In this document: positions 21,970 through 53,189 of the stretch, in pieces
How positions within the stretch are numbered: the first letter of the stretch is position 1
How the letters are laid out: every line of letters begins with the position of its first letter
NCBI RefSeq assembly: GCF_041146795.1
Contig: NC_135168.1
Coordinates: 39,502,370 to 39,566,369, forward strand
DNA from: Maylandia zebra
Lineage: Eukaryota > Chordata > Actinopteri > Cichliformes > Cichlidae
Direction: 5' to 3'
DNA length: 64,000 nt
The notes under the pieces: generated by a model
The model's database searches: none
What the model saw: only the letters and a program-made list of their open reading frames with translations
Told to the model about the DNA's origin: nothing
Position numbers and translations under genes: made by a program

Positions 21970-23591
21970 ACTACGATTATACACTTTATTGTCACATTTA
22001 CAACATAGAAAATGACACATATAAAAAATACATTTGTAAACGTTAAGAAGAGCTTTGGTACCATAGCTTGTGATAACAGTGAGCTTGTGCATTTTACATA
22101 GAGTAAGAAAGGCTACAGGACATAAAAAGACGTGTTCTTCCTTTAAGTGGTGAATTACGTTGAAACACAGTTAGTGTTATCCAAAGCAACAGAAGACTAC
22201 AGGTATTTTTTTTTTTTAGATTTTTTTCATGTGTACATATTCATGGCTATCTATTTCTTGAGCAGCAGCCCTTCATATGCAAGCAACAACAGCCCGAGAC
22301 AACAATCAGTCTATACAAAGGCACTCATCTGTGCCATCTTGTGCTAAGGCAGTGATATGCTGTATTTATTGTTTTCACTTGAGAGTCACAGAAACTGCAT
22401 ATCATAATCACTCTAACATTAGATCCCCAGTTGCTGCGATGTAACTTTCACATAATTGAAATTATTTTTTTGTTATGAATATCCACATTTTCTACATAAA
22501 GTGCAAATCTGGCACAGAACTATGAGTTAAGCATACAGGACAAAAAAAACTCCCAAAAGTTTTCATACACACACATCACATACAAGATAATATTCAAAAT
22601 ACACAAATAAAAACACAGACGCTGTGGCATATTAAACTAAAAAATAAAGTATATCTCACATTAAAACAGTGCATGTGGAACCTGTTTGTATTTACTACGA
22701 TTAGTCCTCTTGACTGTACCCAAGGTAAGGTTTTCATTTATATATCGCCATTTCACATCTGATCATGCTTTAGGACAAAATGTTGTCATGTTGTCGAACT
22801 TGTCATTTAAAGGCAAATTAACTTCTTTTCAGGTTCTTGAGGATGTTTAACCTCTTACCTGAAAAGCCTCTTTAGCTCTAAAAACCCTGATGTGGGCTAG
22901 CAGGTCTTTAACCTCACGCCTGATTGTCATCTGTAGGTGGTCCTCATCATGTGAGTCATTAGGGAAACATGGGTGAAACTCACACTTTGACCCATGCCTT
23001 GGGTCTGGTGATCCTAAGAACTCACATGATAACAGGGTGGGTGAGCAACTCTTAGGACTACCTCCAAGGAGCCTTTCAGATGAGAGGTGAAATGTCTTCA
23101 GAAACCTAAATAGAAGTCTAGTTGGCTTCAATCGGCCACTTAAGCCTGTTGCAACGTGGACGAATTCTACACAGAAAAATGGATTCGAGGTTTTCTCACA
23201 ATATTGTGTCAATGATTTCGTACTTTTTAAAAAAAGGAAATGCAGCCTACTTTTGAACAGTGAATATGGGGAACAGTTGTTGATTAGTTATCTAAAAGAT
23301 AAAGCACTTATTTAATAAGGCCTCATAAGCCTCACTACACGTTGTAAACTAAGTGTAAATTGTGAGGAGGGTACCGCATTAATTTGTAGCAAATTTCCTA
23401 ATACAACCGAATGACAGAAGACAATTTTGTAGTTAACTACTTGTAGTTAAAAAACAAAAGAAGAAACTTTCTGTGTGCTTAGTGAAAATACAGAGATTTC
23501 CATCTCAGTCTCTATGCTACATTTTAGTTTATTCACGTTCCCTTTTCAGCCCCAGAAAGGAAATCTGTTTCCTCTGGGCTCCTACATCTGG
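21970..23591 (-). other. pdgfrb: pdgfrb 3' UTR
   Basis: From the stop codon to a good AATAAA on the minus strand (21985-21990). A second AATAAA at 22365-22370 could give a shorter form. The length of about 1.6 kb is ordinary for this gene. It holds an interspersed-repeat-like block. Confidence 0.65.
22845..23170. repeat. Interspersed-repeat-like block in pdgfrb 3' UTR
   Basis: The minus strand has a 121-codon open frame (22847-23212), but its wording around ctgaagacatttcacctctc and gatgaggaccacctacagat resembles pieces scattered widely in teleost genomes. I treat it as a transposon-derived fragment, not a gene. The family is unresolved. Confidence 0.5.
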
Positions 23592-41152
<17,561 letters not shown>

Positions 41153-41178
41153 CACGGAGGCCTTCAAGTCACTTTGTT

Positions 41179-44100
41179 CTGCAAAAAGAAAAACAAACAA
41201 ACAACAAGAGTGATCCTTTTCAGAAGTATTTTGCCTCAACAGTTAAGTGAAAATGAACACAACAGCAAAATTCTGTTTTCTATTCAAATCAATGAAGACA
41301 AATCTTGAACAGACTTAATATCTGTCCATGTGAGGATGAGCTTCATATCATGATGGATTGGTTTCTGCTCTCGCAGGCTCCACAAAGTCAGGTTAAGTGA
41401 GAAAATAAATCGTGTGTGTCAGAACAAACGGCGTCAAATGAAAGAGAATGATACCAAACTATGCATTTCTCCCACTAAATAGAAACAAAAAGTATTGAGT
41501 TTGTTATCAGGCTGCTTTCTTTAATAGCGACTGGCCCTCACAGAGAAACTGAGGTACCGATGCAACTCATCAGGTATTTGATGCCTCGCTGCACCAGGAC
41601 AGAGCAACAATGTCTGGCTCTTTTTGTTCCCGGTTCACCAGCATTCTGCCCGCTAACAAACGGGTCACTGTGTTCGGCTTTGCAACGCGCTCGCTGGCAA
41701 CAATGCTGCGTCCGAGCTATTCCACAGCCATGCTGAGCCATTAATTGGTTTTGCTAAAAACAAAAGTAAAAATGAGGGCAGTCACAAAAGCTGCTGACAA
41801 AGCAACCTTTGAAAGGTTGCTATGGTTTGGCATTACTAATAGGGTATCGAGTTGTACAGCAAAGCAATGTCAGCATCAATGGATTCAGCACTTGGGGGGG
41901 TCAAAGTTGACCCATGCTTACCATCATCGAAACTGTTATCAAAGACCTTGAAGTTCTAATTGTACAGCACAGTGAGAGGCCAAAGGAAAGTGGGGAGAGG
42001 TGGTTTGCTGTTATGTTTAGGATAGGGGTTAAGGCCTGCAGCACAGAGGCGTCTGGAAACAGTTAAGGATGGATCACAGGCCTATACGAGGGTGGGAAAA
42101 AGAGAGGGCGGAAGACTGATTCTTGGGAAGAGCGAGGGTGGAGAAGGAAGAGAGGGAGTGAGCCAATGGAAAAATTGTGAAATGTATCTCTAGAAATCGC
42201 TCCCCAATTTAACATTTTTATAAGATAATGTACACCAATTGCACCACCTCTATTTTAAGAAACTGGGCCATTTTCCTGCATTACATAATAGAACACATGT
42301 TTTGAAGATTACATCTCTCCATCTAATCACGAACAAAAAGGCTTCACGCTTCATTCATCAACTAAATATCTTTGGCAAGACCTCCTTTGCTGTATCCATC
42401 GAGCTGCACAACGTTACTAAAGGTGGTGTTTTGAGGTTTAAACAAGACGACACAGCTGATTAGTTTGATAGTGGTGGTGAAGCACAAAAAGTTCTGTGAC
42501 TAACCCAAGGACATTTACTCAAACCAGATACATGTTGTCTCTCTAAATTAACTGCCTCTGGCACTTCCGCTCCCAAAACGAAAAGCTCACAGCTCTTGAG
42601 TTGCTCCAAAAACATGACTGGTCCATTTCCTCCCCTGCCTCCTGCTTCCAATAAAAAAGGGTGAAGGAGAAACAGACAGAGAGAGCAAGAGCGAGTGAAA
42701 GAGATGTTATGTTTTTATTGTGTCGTAGTTCATTCACATGTGCACGTAAACATTCTTAGTGGCACATAATGGATACTGGATGCATATAATGTACACACAG
42801 ACACATGCTGTTCAAGAGTCCTGTCATACATACAACTTACACACACACAGAAACACTCGCCAGACCTCTCCTGCCTTTTCCCCTTTTTGTCACTGATTTG
42901 GGTGTACAGTTCACGTTCCCACAGAAAAACTGAAACTTTCCCAGGGCTGCTGATACACTGGGGACCCTGCTGGTGATGACGGCAGAAGAGGAGGGGTCAC
43001 CTCATTCCCGGGGGACCCCGCCAACATGCGACAAGGTCCGGTCCGCCGAGGAAGCCATACATCAGCACTCTACAAGTACTAGTAACCTCAGTGTCAACGA
43101 TAGCGACAACAGCCAAACGCAGAGATGCCAAAGGCATGTGTCTTTTGGCAGTATGAAAACAAAACAAATAGCTCTGTGACTGGCTGCTGATGATATGTTT
43201 GCTAAAAGAAGCCAAACTGGTACATTAAGGGCTACTACAGGATGTAAATTCACATCTAAAAATCAAACAACAGAGATCATGCTGAGATTAACAAGAGTCG
43301 AGGTGTTTTCATTAGGCTTGAGAAGGGACAGAAAAACAATGTTTGGTTGTTCCAACACTGGTTGATGGGCATTGGGACAACATGACCAGAGAACACTGAG
43401 GGGGAAAAGCTACTTTCAGCTGCCCCCATACTCACAGGAGTCACTACAGTGGGTGTTTGATTGGTTAAAGTTCTTATGCTGGATCCTCTTCCTGAACCCT
43501 TTTGTGCTTTCTTCCAGGTTCAAACCAATTATCTTTTGCTTGTTAAGCAAACGTGTAAAGCACTACACTGTGGAGCCACTGACCTCAAAGTGGGATGTGC
43601 TCTCAAGGATCATGGCCCAAAGGAGTCAGAAGACCACTTACACAGGAGTTAGGAGAGTGAACATTACCACAGGAGGGATACTTTTAACACTGAGATTAAT
43701 GCTCATCTTTGCCTTGGTCAGATCTTTGTGCGAGATGGGAACAAACAGTGTTATGAAGCCTTAAAAGGGTCAGGCCACTAGTGAATCTGCCAAGAATGCT
43801 TGGCAACCTTTCAGAGATGTTAATAAAGCACTTGGTAACAGTTTGATCCCTGAACCACAGGACAGCTCTTTGTCTGCACCACAGAGGCAAAAGAGTCATT
43901 TACAGTAAGAAAGGTCCATAAACTAAGTGAAGGGCTTCTCAATCTGAGAATTAGAACGTGTAGAGGATCTTAAAGGATCTCAAAAGCATTTTTCTAACCC
44001 AGATGTTTATTGGTGTCTTTTGAATCTTTGAAATGGTATACTGCATTCCTGTAGTAATCTTGGAGGTCTGGAAAAAACAACAACAAAAAAAACAAACAAA

Positions 44101-46529
44101 CAAAAAACCACAAGTGATATTTGTGTTAGTGATGGCATAGTAATCACAATGGGGGATAAATTCTTATCACTCTGCATGAGGTTTCCCACAGATGCTTGGG
44201 AATTTGGTGGCTGATTGATCCTTCCCAGTTTTCATAAACAATCCTACTACACTCAAAGTGTCACCAGCTAATGAGGAAGAATGCTAAAGTCAACCTCCTT
44301 GGGATGCACGCAGCCCACGCTCAGCCTCAGGATTCAGCTAAGTGTGTAAACGCCAGTCCCCAGCACCCCGTAATCCCACTCCAGGGATTATCTATATATA
44401 CTGTAGCTCCATGTTTCAGTTAAACATCTGGCAATGATAAAGCAGTCCTCGATGAGGTGGGAACGACTGTCAGAACCACATTTGTAGCAAACTGTTTGCT
44501 TGAGCGTCTCCCGAGCGGGGGTAAGCTTGCACTTGGAAAAAAGGGAGGGGGGGAAAGTGTAATCTCTAACAAAAGAGAAGGATTTTCGAAAAGCCTCCCA
44601 AAGTGCAGCTGGAAGGCTCCGACTTCCTGTTTCTGGGAAATTTTGCGGTCCTGTGTGGGTGTTAACCAAATGTGTGTCATGGACACAGCAGACCATCACA
44701 ACCACCAATCCAAATAGGCTCAGAAACAACAATCAGTAGAAATCTAACAGCAATAAGACTTCTACAAGGAGGAAAAAAACATTCTTTGATTCACCAGCTT
44801 CACAGACGAAAGATGTAAACTCACCACCAGATATGAAAAACAACAGAGAAACAGAAACAAAACAACGGCAGGCAAGAATAGACCAATTAAACCAATGACA
44901 AAGCATGACAAACCATTAACACACCACAAAAAAAACTGCACACATCACCAGACCAGACGGTGGGATAAACAGCAAAGGGAGCACGCAAACATACGGAATA
45001 TACCTTATGGGTAAAACCACATCAAAGAACGGAGTGAGCCAGCAGAAGGCGCACACACGCAGACTTGCATCACAGACTGTGATGTTTACTCTGCTGAAGT
45101 GCCCAGGAAGCCACCATACAAAAAAAACAATCTTTCCAATGAAAACAATTATAGCTCAGAATGTGAACTATTGCTGACAATCAAGATTTTTATAGGGCAT
45201 GCAGTGTATCATTAGACTATCTACAGTGCAGAATAAATGCACATGCCACATTTGTCTTTTTTAGTTTTTGTTTTTTGAAGGATGCGACGTTTTCCTGACG
45301 TATCTCTGAACAGCAGGACTTGGCAAGCTCTGTGGGAAAAAACTGACCCAGTGATTCTTTGTTAAAATAAACCTCCATTTTTATCACTCATCTTGAACTG
45401 ATCATCCCCCCTGAGGAAAACCTTCTGGTCTCTCTGTAGCAGACCCATGATGCACTATTCCCACCCCAGGCGGCCTCATTGTCCATCAACTCCAATAACT
45501 CTACTAATGCACACTTTGTACATTACAGGAGCTGTAAAAATGATAGCACAGTGAAGCCCTATGAAAGGTTCGGCTACAATCTCATACAACTGATTTTTAG
45601 CAGGAACTGCTTTTGGAGATTGTGTGAAACTGAATACTTTTTGATTTACAAATACAACTGCAATGGAAATTGTTCTTTTCTTTGATTTGTAGTATAATCT
45701 TGGAACAATATATTGCATTTAAAGTAACATTAATTAATGTTATTGGCAACCAGGGACCAGCAGAAAAAAGCAGCTAGACACAAGCAGCTAGGATGTCCTT
45801 TGATGATTACGTAAAAGAAAATCAGTGCAGTGCAATTAATCTTAAGACACAAATTAAAATGCTACAAAAATACAACAATTTTTTTTTCTTAATTTCTAGT
45901 GAAATGTGCATCTTATATCTACATTTGTAAATAAAAGATTACCAAAGTCTACAGAGGTTGCATTATGCTATCAAAAATAAATGTTTAAGTTCAAAGTAGC
46001 AGGAAAAATGTTATTTTTAAACTCTGAGATCATCTTCTAGCAAAAAAGAAAAAGAAAAAAAGAAAAAGAAAGATATTGTAATGCTACAGGCATTAGATCC
46101 AGGGTCAAATTACCGAAAAAGGAAATGAGACTCTTCTTTCAGGGATCACAGAGGACACTGACCACCAGGGTATCTGGTGAGATGACCTGCTCTTAACTGG
46201 GAGGAGAGTCCTCATGTCTCAGAAAGCACTTGAAAAAATACCATAACATGCTTAAAAGTGGCATACTAGAATGACACAGAGTTAATACTTTGGCCTGTAA
46301 TCAGTGATTCCCTTCAAATGTGGGGACCCGTCTCTCTATCAAGACTCTCTTTGCCAAGACTCTTCACTGAAAGGCTTCAAGTTGTCTGATCTGCACTTTG
46401 CAGTGCACGTTGATCAAACATACTGGCTGCGACTCATGATGTTTACTCAGTTATTCCAGAAGTGTTTCATTCATGCACTGCACCCCTGAACTCCTCAAGA
46501 CATTGGAAGACCACTAAGAATAATGATGT
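41179..46529. other. Noncoding region upstream of pdgfrb
   Basis: No gene was recognised. Two stretches, 42960-43150 and 44170-44420, are GC-richer and less repetitive than their surroundings and could be conserved regulatory DNA, but nothing in the sequence proves it. Low-complexity A-rich runs occur near 44075-44110 and 46040-46075. Confidence 0.45.
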
Positions 46530-47300
46530 CTGAATCCAATCCAGTTTTATTCATACAGCACTTTGTACATTACACCAAAACATCAAACAGCTAATTCTCA
46601 ACCTAATATGGGCAGAGATGACTCCAGAGAAAAAAAGCACAGTTGCAACTGGTATTCAGTTTAATCTTAGAGACTCCACAAATCTCAATGACCTTGATGT
46701 GAAATGTGTAGTCAATAGCTCAGCCATATATCTTGGTGCTGATTTAAAATAAATAAAAATGTTAAAAGAATCCTAAAACGACTGGGGAGTCAGGGGAAGG
46801 AGGCTGAGTGGAAAAGTCGCTCCTCTTTATAAGTATTTGATTAAAGATTAGCAGCATTTTGACAACTGTGCAAATAAAATGTTGTTAAGGAAGTGTAACT
46901 CTTCAAATGAGTTGTAAAACTGATAAGATTTCACCTTGGATAAAAGCCTCTGTGAGAGAATTCATCTCCTTATCTAGTTTAAGATCAGACTCAGGTTTGA
47001 CATTTAAGGTTGGTTATTGTGGGTTTTACATATGGCCCAAGTCCAAGAGAGGATCAGCACAATCACCACTGGGTCTGAACACAATAGCCTTAGTTTTACT
47101 TTCACTGAAATATTAAAAAAAATTAAGCATATCGATGCTTTTATGTCCTGATATCATTTCTTTTTACTGAAATGTAAATGCAGATCATCTGCATAAAAAT
47201 GACACGAGAAGACTTTACCTTATCATTCCCCAGGTTAAAGTCCATATAATCTCCTACTGAGTCCACGTGTGAATAAAGCAGTTTTACTGCCCGGAAAATT
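46530..47300 (-). pseudogene. Decayed L2/CR1-type LINE, 3' part
   Basis: On the minus strand about 47200 encodes FYADDLHLHF (the YADD motif). About 47120-47020 then gives NISESKTKAIVF and a GDCADPLLDLG-like stretch, and about 46540 ends with the aaaactggattggattcag tail typical of L2. Many stops and frame changes show it is dead. The order of motifs matches the L2 at 6800-7848, but the tail differs, so it is another subfamily. Confidence 0.7.
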
Positions 47301-50300
47301 TGCACACCCTCCTCAGCCTCGGCAGAAAGCTTAGAGCACACAGGGAGCAGCTCTTAAACGTTGGTCTGAATCAGGGTCACTTTCTTTAAAGATATAACTG
47401 CACTTTTTGAGTGTCCTTCCAGTTGATCTCATCTATCTAATTTTAGCATCTTTAACAAACTAAACAAATTTAATCTCTAACCTCTCACTCACTGATGATC
47501 TAACAGTTGCCATTTGCCAATAATGCACATGTCATACCCCACATGTCTTTCCACTCCAGAGCCTTAGGTGTCATGATGTATTTTCATGCCAGCCAACTTG
47601 TATAAAGGGCATTTTTTTGTGTTTTTGTGGTCATGACTAAAAAGGTTTCTTCAGATGTGTGACTCACTTGTTCTGACCTCAAAGTAGGTTTCACTATTAT
47701 GCAGCAGGACACTATTAGAAAACTGTTAGACTATTAGAAAAGTCTCTGCTGGACAAAAAGTGCTTGTACGCTGAAACTTAAAAAGCTACAGCTGCACTGA
47801 AACCATCTCAAGTTTGCATTATCAGCACTGAAAAATCTGCCTAGTACTTCTGTAACAGGTTTCCTTCTGTTCGGTATTTGGACACAGTGCTTGTGAGGTC
47901 TTATCACAGAAACCAAAGTAACTCTATACTCATGCTGAGGCAACACATGTTTGGGAGACTGCGGATTTTGGTTCAGTGCCTTTTAAACAGAGTTGTAAAT
48001 GCTGTGTGTAGTGGCAGTCGGGGGAGATGTAAAGAGCTTCTGTGTGAAACCCATGGATGTAGAATGACAGCCTTAGATGTGGCTAGCGTTTGAGATCAAT
48101 TTAATGACTTTTCAGGAACCAAAATGAAGGAAAAAGGGATTACGATTTACAAACTTAAGCAGCCTCTGTCATTGAAGTCAGTTTTCCTCTTTCAAATCAG
48201 CTGGATGTGATTTTGTCACTGCCAGTCAACTCAATAAAATTGCTTATAGGGTATACAGATAATGCAGCTCATGCAGATACATTTGCTAGCATAAGCGACA
48301 CAACATCCTTCAAAGATTTTCCTCCAAAAACGTCTCCACCCATGTTCATTGTGGTACCCTCCTTTTTTGCTGCACGATATGAGACCCCCTGCCTCATGAG
48401 AAATGAAATACGCCTACACACACTTCCAGTCCCTGCACTCCCTCCCAAAAAGAAAGAAATTGAAACAGCTGAATACAATTAGGACTGACTGACTTTAAAT
48501 TCCATCTGTTTACCTAAAAAAAAAAAAAACCCAAGGAGACGGAGAAGGAAGAATAACAGTCACAGGGAATTTCTTTTTAGTGGATAACTTGTGCTATTTG
48601 TGCATAAATTCTGTAATTTTAACTGCTGTGCAGTTTCCCACATTTTTGTGTCTTGCTTTCAGTGAAGCTAAACTGTGCAGATTAACTTAACAAAATGCTC
48701 CTTCATTTTTAACTGTGCAAAATATTCTTATCTCACAAAAGACTGTTTTCCTTTATCCTCCTTTCTCATTGCACTGCATCACCATTTCCAACATGTTTTT
48801 GTTGGAAAGAGGACAGAACAAACTCCAGGGAGAAAGCCTGGTGCTTTAAACGAATCTGATGGAGACCAAAACTTCCTGTTGAAAGTAAGCCTGTATTAAT
48901 CCTTATGCAATAAATCCAGAGAGGAACTCATAATAACACCTTACTAATGTTACACTCATACAAGGTTGGACACAGCTGTCAAGTCATTTACTTGAGTAAA
49001 GGCAGGAAAATCAATAAAAAAAGACCACATTATAAGTCAAAGTCCTACACTTTAAATAAAAGCTCAATATTTTGTGAAATAAATATTTTTCATCTTTTGC
49101 AAAGAGTTCAGTGAAAACATTAATGCAACTCTGGGGGTACTGATTAGCTTAGCTTAGCACATAGACTGAAAACAAGGGAAAGATGTAGTGGACCTTTCTC
49201 ATCAGTTTCTTGGTTTTACACTTATTTAAGCTTTATTTATCTTTTTTTACACTATATTTTTGTAATATGTGGATTTAGTGTAGTTTTGCATTCAAAGTGT
49301 ATTGTGGTTTTATGTAAATGAATGATATAAATTGTCTTTTTGCACAAAAAGCCCAACAAAAGACAAGGGTTGGAAATAAGCAATAGGTATAAACTGTGTG
49401 CAGCACATCAGTCCCATGCTCTATACTGGCCTTATGTCAAACTGCATTTAGTTACATAAATAAATAAAAAATATTTATTTCAGAAATGCATCAAAAGATA
49501 CAACAAGCTCATTTGTGTCAGGCTGTTATTTCCCTTTAGCGACAACTCAGCAGCTGTTATTAGATCTTAGTTAAAATGTTACTAAATCTTGATCTGAGGA
49601 AACCTGGAACGTGACTGGGTGTTTACAACAAGATAAGTCATTATGGAGGAAGTAGTCTCTTAATAGTCTTCTAGTATTTTTCTGTACTGTATTCACAGTG
49701 CAATGGTTTTTTTTTGCATGATTATGACACCCTTCTTTGCGATTTTAGGCTGATCCCCTTTCAAAAGTTTGTTATTGTGCGACAAGAGTATATATATAAT
49801 AAATCAAATGAATGTTTCCTCAATGAACAAACTCACTTCCTGTCTTAAGATGAGATGCAGCTGCCTGACAGCTCTGTGTGAGTGGGAGGGAAACAATGAG
49901 GGGGAGGCCAGATGGACAGCCATACAGGATGCTTTACTGCAGCACCACTTGGTGCTTTTCATTAAAGCTGTGTGACTCAAGTATAAAATCTAAGTACAGC
50001 ATGAAAGAACCAGCGACGTAAAAAGAGGCTCTAGACTGATAGTGTTAAGAAAAGCAACAGCTCATTCAAAAAATATTGGTGGTGGATAATGAGTAAGCCA
50101 ATGAGTGTCCACCAGGGGATGAGTCAGAGTTTGTTCTGTGAATCTGAAAAACGAACCAATCCGTGTCACGACAACATGATGTGAGAGTGTGTAAGTATTT
50201 TAACTCAGTGTTTCCTCTGTAAACAAGTTTTTTTAGATGAGGGTTGCTCAACTTTGAGTTGAAGTCACAGAGGATAAATGAAAACAGGACAGAATGGGAT

Positions 50301-51035
50301 CAGTATTTTTCAAAAGTTGTTGTTGAGCTCAAAATGTTACATATCTGCACATGTGAGTTAAATCAGACTCCTGGCATGCTTTCTGCATGGTCATAATGTG
50401 AAGCACATTTTCTCAAAGCTGCTGGCATGCAGAAGGCCTAGAGAGCCAGGAAACAGCTGATGTCGACGGATTAGGTCCGGGCCAGGGGGAATGGAGCCGG
50501 CTGGGCTGCACTTCATCGGGGCCGGAGAGGAGCACTCCGCTGGAGTACATACCAGCAGCCTGACGCAAGACAGGAAAATCCCCACTTGTCAGAGTCAAAA
50601 CTAAACTAAGTTTTGCAAATCTTACAATAAAGATTTGTCACAGCTGATCAAGTGTTTTATAAGTTGGTGCCGTGAAAGTAGAAGCCGACTTTAAAGCTAT
50701 GAAACGAATGCAATGCAGTCTAGCACCATTAATGGTAAAAGTATGACATGCATGCAGTCTTCCAGCGGTTCATCTACAAAAACAATGCCAGACAGTGCCT
50801 GGAGTGAAACATCCACAGCGCCAGAGAAGATCAAAAACTTCAAAAGGACACTCCTGTCTGTAGAGGAGGAGAAGAGCATCCACAAAACACATGCCAACAA
50901 CATTTTGATTACAGCAGATGTCAAAAAGGTCCCCTGTATGCAGAAGATGAATGTGCAGCTAACGAACCCAACAACAAATACCAAAGTCACCATACACAAC
51001 AGTCAGGCGGGAAGGCTTTCAGGTGCAAAACATGT
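47301..51035. other. Noncoding intergenic region
   Basis: No convincing gene. 50400-50590 is GC-rich and stands out from its AT-rich surroundings. The 158-codon frame at 50713-51189 runs into the transposon at 51044 and has no recognised domain. Confidence 0.45.
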
Positions 51036-51043
51036 GTTGGAAT
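51036..51043. repeat. hAT target-site duplication, left copy
   Basis: gttggaat, identical to 52415-52422. Confidence 0.88.
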
Positions 51044-52414
51044 TAGAGATGGCACGATACCACTTTTTTATGTCCGATACTGATACCGATATCATAAATT
51101 TGGATATCTGCCGATACCGATATGAATCCGATATAGTGTTTTTTAATCAACAAAACTGTTTTTTAAATATCTTGCTGCATTTTGTATAAGTTCATACTCA
51201 AGTTTAAAACAACAACTACACTAAAGCTATTCTGTTATACCTGTATGCAAAAAAAAATATTTCATAGTTCAGCAATACTGATCAATCTAATAAACTTAAA
51301 CCTACACCATCCTCCCTATTCTGGTATTTTAAAGAGTACTTAGCATAAATATTAAGCAACCTAACTAATAGGGTTCCAACTCCCAGCAACAACAAAAAAT
51401 AAATAAATAAAAAATAGGGAACCACCCCTCACACTCCACCTCATGATGCTTAATCGACGTAATCAACCTTAATTTGATGCAGTGTGAAAAAAAAATGCAC
51501 AGAAATCAATTATTTTTCAAGAAATATTAAATAGATTCAACATCTTTCTTCAACAAAATTGCAGACTGCACAGATGGTATCTTCCCAAAGGAAAAAGTAC
51601 TATAGCTTACTAGGGTATATATATTAGACTTAATAGTTACTATATACAGTAATGGACTTCTATACATTTTGCATCAAATTAAAACTTTGGCTGTCAGATA
51701 ATTATTTATTAAAAGCTAGACATTTTAAATGAGAATAAGAAAGAAAAGTATGTCTTTGTGCCCCCTTTTCCCTGTTAATGCCCTATCGGCCCCCCTGGCT
51801 AAACTTTGCTAGATCCGCCCCTGCACAGTTACCAGCGTCAGCTACGTAGAAAAAGATCCTCGAGTAGAAAGTAATAATAAATAAATTCTAACAACAGCTG
51901 ATCAAGCTTAAACGTGCTGCTGTTGTTCAGCCGCTGGTTTCCTCTTTCTGGTGCAACGTGGGCCAAAAGCAAACTAGAGACAGGACTCGCGACAGAAAAG
52001 CCAGCTGATCGTTAAGCAGTTTCATGATTGAAGTAGCAGCAAGAAGAGGCAGTCGCTTGTTAAGCTTAACGCAGGAATGCTTTACAAACATTCAGAGATG
52101 GACTTACACACTTGCTTTACTTCTCTCGGGATAACTTTGTCGGAGATGAAATGCCGGGTTGCTAGCGAAGCTCCACATGCTACCCAGACCACTGACAGGT
52201 CTCGCATGCCACAGCCGCTCTATCACGTGATGCATACTGCTCCGACGTGCTAACGTTCTGAGGTGAGTTACGGTGTGTTGCAAGTTTTGTGAGGTGCTTT
52301 CGTGATATTTAATGGATCGGATTACATTTTTTATTTTTCTCTGATATCCGATCCAGTAATTTAGGTCAGTATCGGACCGATACCGATACGTAATATCGGA
52401 TCGGTCCATCTCTA
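51044..52414. mobile_element. Non-autonomous hAT-like element with 8-bp target duplication
   Basis: The element starts TAGAGATGG and ends CCATCTCTA. Both ends continue inward as related inverted sequence rich in ccgatac / cgatat units. It is flanked by the same 8 bp, gttggaat, at 51036-51043 and 52415-52422, the duplication size typical of hAT transposons. The 1371-bp interior has no transposase frame. Part of it (about 51600-51830) looks like a second repeat nested inside, ending in tagatccgcccctg, a terminal sequence common in teleost repeats. Mobilisation would have needed an enzyme from elsewhere. Confidence 0.88.
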
Positions 52415-52422
52415 GTTGGAAT
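52415..52422. repeat. hAT target-site duplication, right copy
   Basis: gttggaat, identical to 51036-51043. Confidence 0.88.
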
Positions 52423-53118
52423 ATACTGAAAAGACATGTATGCCACATGTGTCACAGCCATTAAAATGGCTCACAGTGCTACAATATAACTCGTTCCAGC
52501 TACTAAAATCTTCTGATGAACAGGAAGCGATGATTCAACTAATTATGCCGGCTGGACTCGGCATTCTTGAGATGAGACCAGGTTGCTGGTTTTACGACAT
52601 ATCTACATTACAAAAGGGAGACTGAGTAACACAACTATAAATTTAGGGTGGTATGTGTTAACACTTAAAGGGAATTCCTCCAAAGAGGATGCTGTTGACA
52701 GTGATAGATGCTGATATCGGTTCACAGCCATGGCTCTTCAATGAGCTTCTCCATGAATCAATGCAGAGAAGATTGAAAAGGGAGGAAAGTGACCAATGGT
52801 TTGGTGTAGAGGACTCCCGGTTCACTCTGGGTGACTGAAGAGGGCTGTACAAACAAGCCCTTTAGCAGCGAAGCACAAAGTGGAGAGCGTACAAACAGCT
52901 TGTACTATAAACCCTACTGTGTTTGTGTGTACGCTAGACCCCGGGACACCTTGTCAAATGCATTCTGTTAGTGGGAAAATAAACAATGTTAAAGTTGTCC
53001 AATGTCAAAGTGTCAAACAGTTGCTGTGTACAGAGATGCAAGCCATCACTTTGCTGATGTTTGAACAGGTTGCTTACGCTCTTTCACGCAGCGTTGCAAT
53101 GGCTGTTGTGTATACACA

Positions 53119-53120
<2 letters not shown>
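52423..53120. other. Noncoding intergenic region
   Basis: No gene recognised. Confidence 0.5.

Positions 53121-53189
<69 letters not shown>
53121..53189. repeat. Long CA microsatellite
   Basis: About 34 uninterrupted CA units. They create a false poly-Thr/His frame on the plus strand. Confidence 0.98.

Noticed and set aside
22847..23212. 121-codon frame on the minus strand as a separate gene
   Set aside because: It lies inside the pdgfrb 3' UTR and resembles dispersed repeat wording.
50713..51189. 158-codon frame on the plus strand, and a 100-codon hydrophobic frame opposite it
   Set aside because: It runs into the hAT-like element, has no recognised domain, and lacks a promoter or splice structure.
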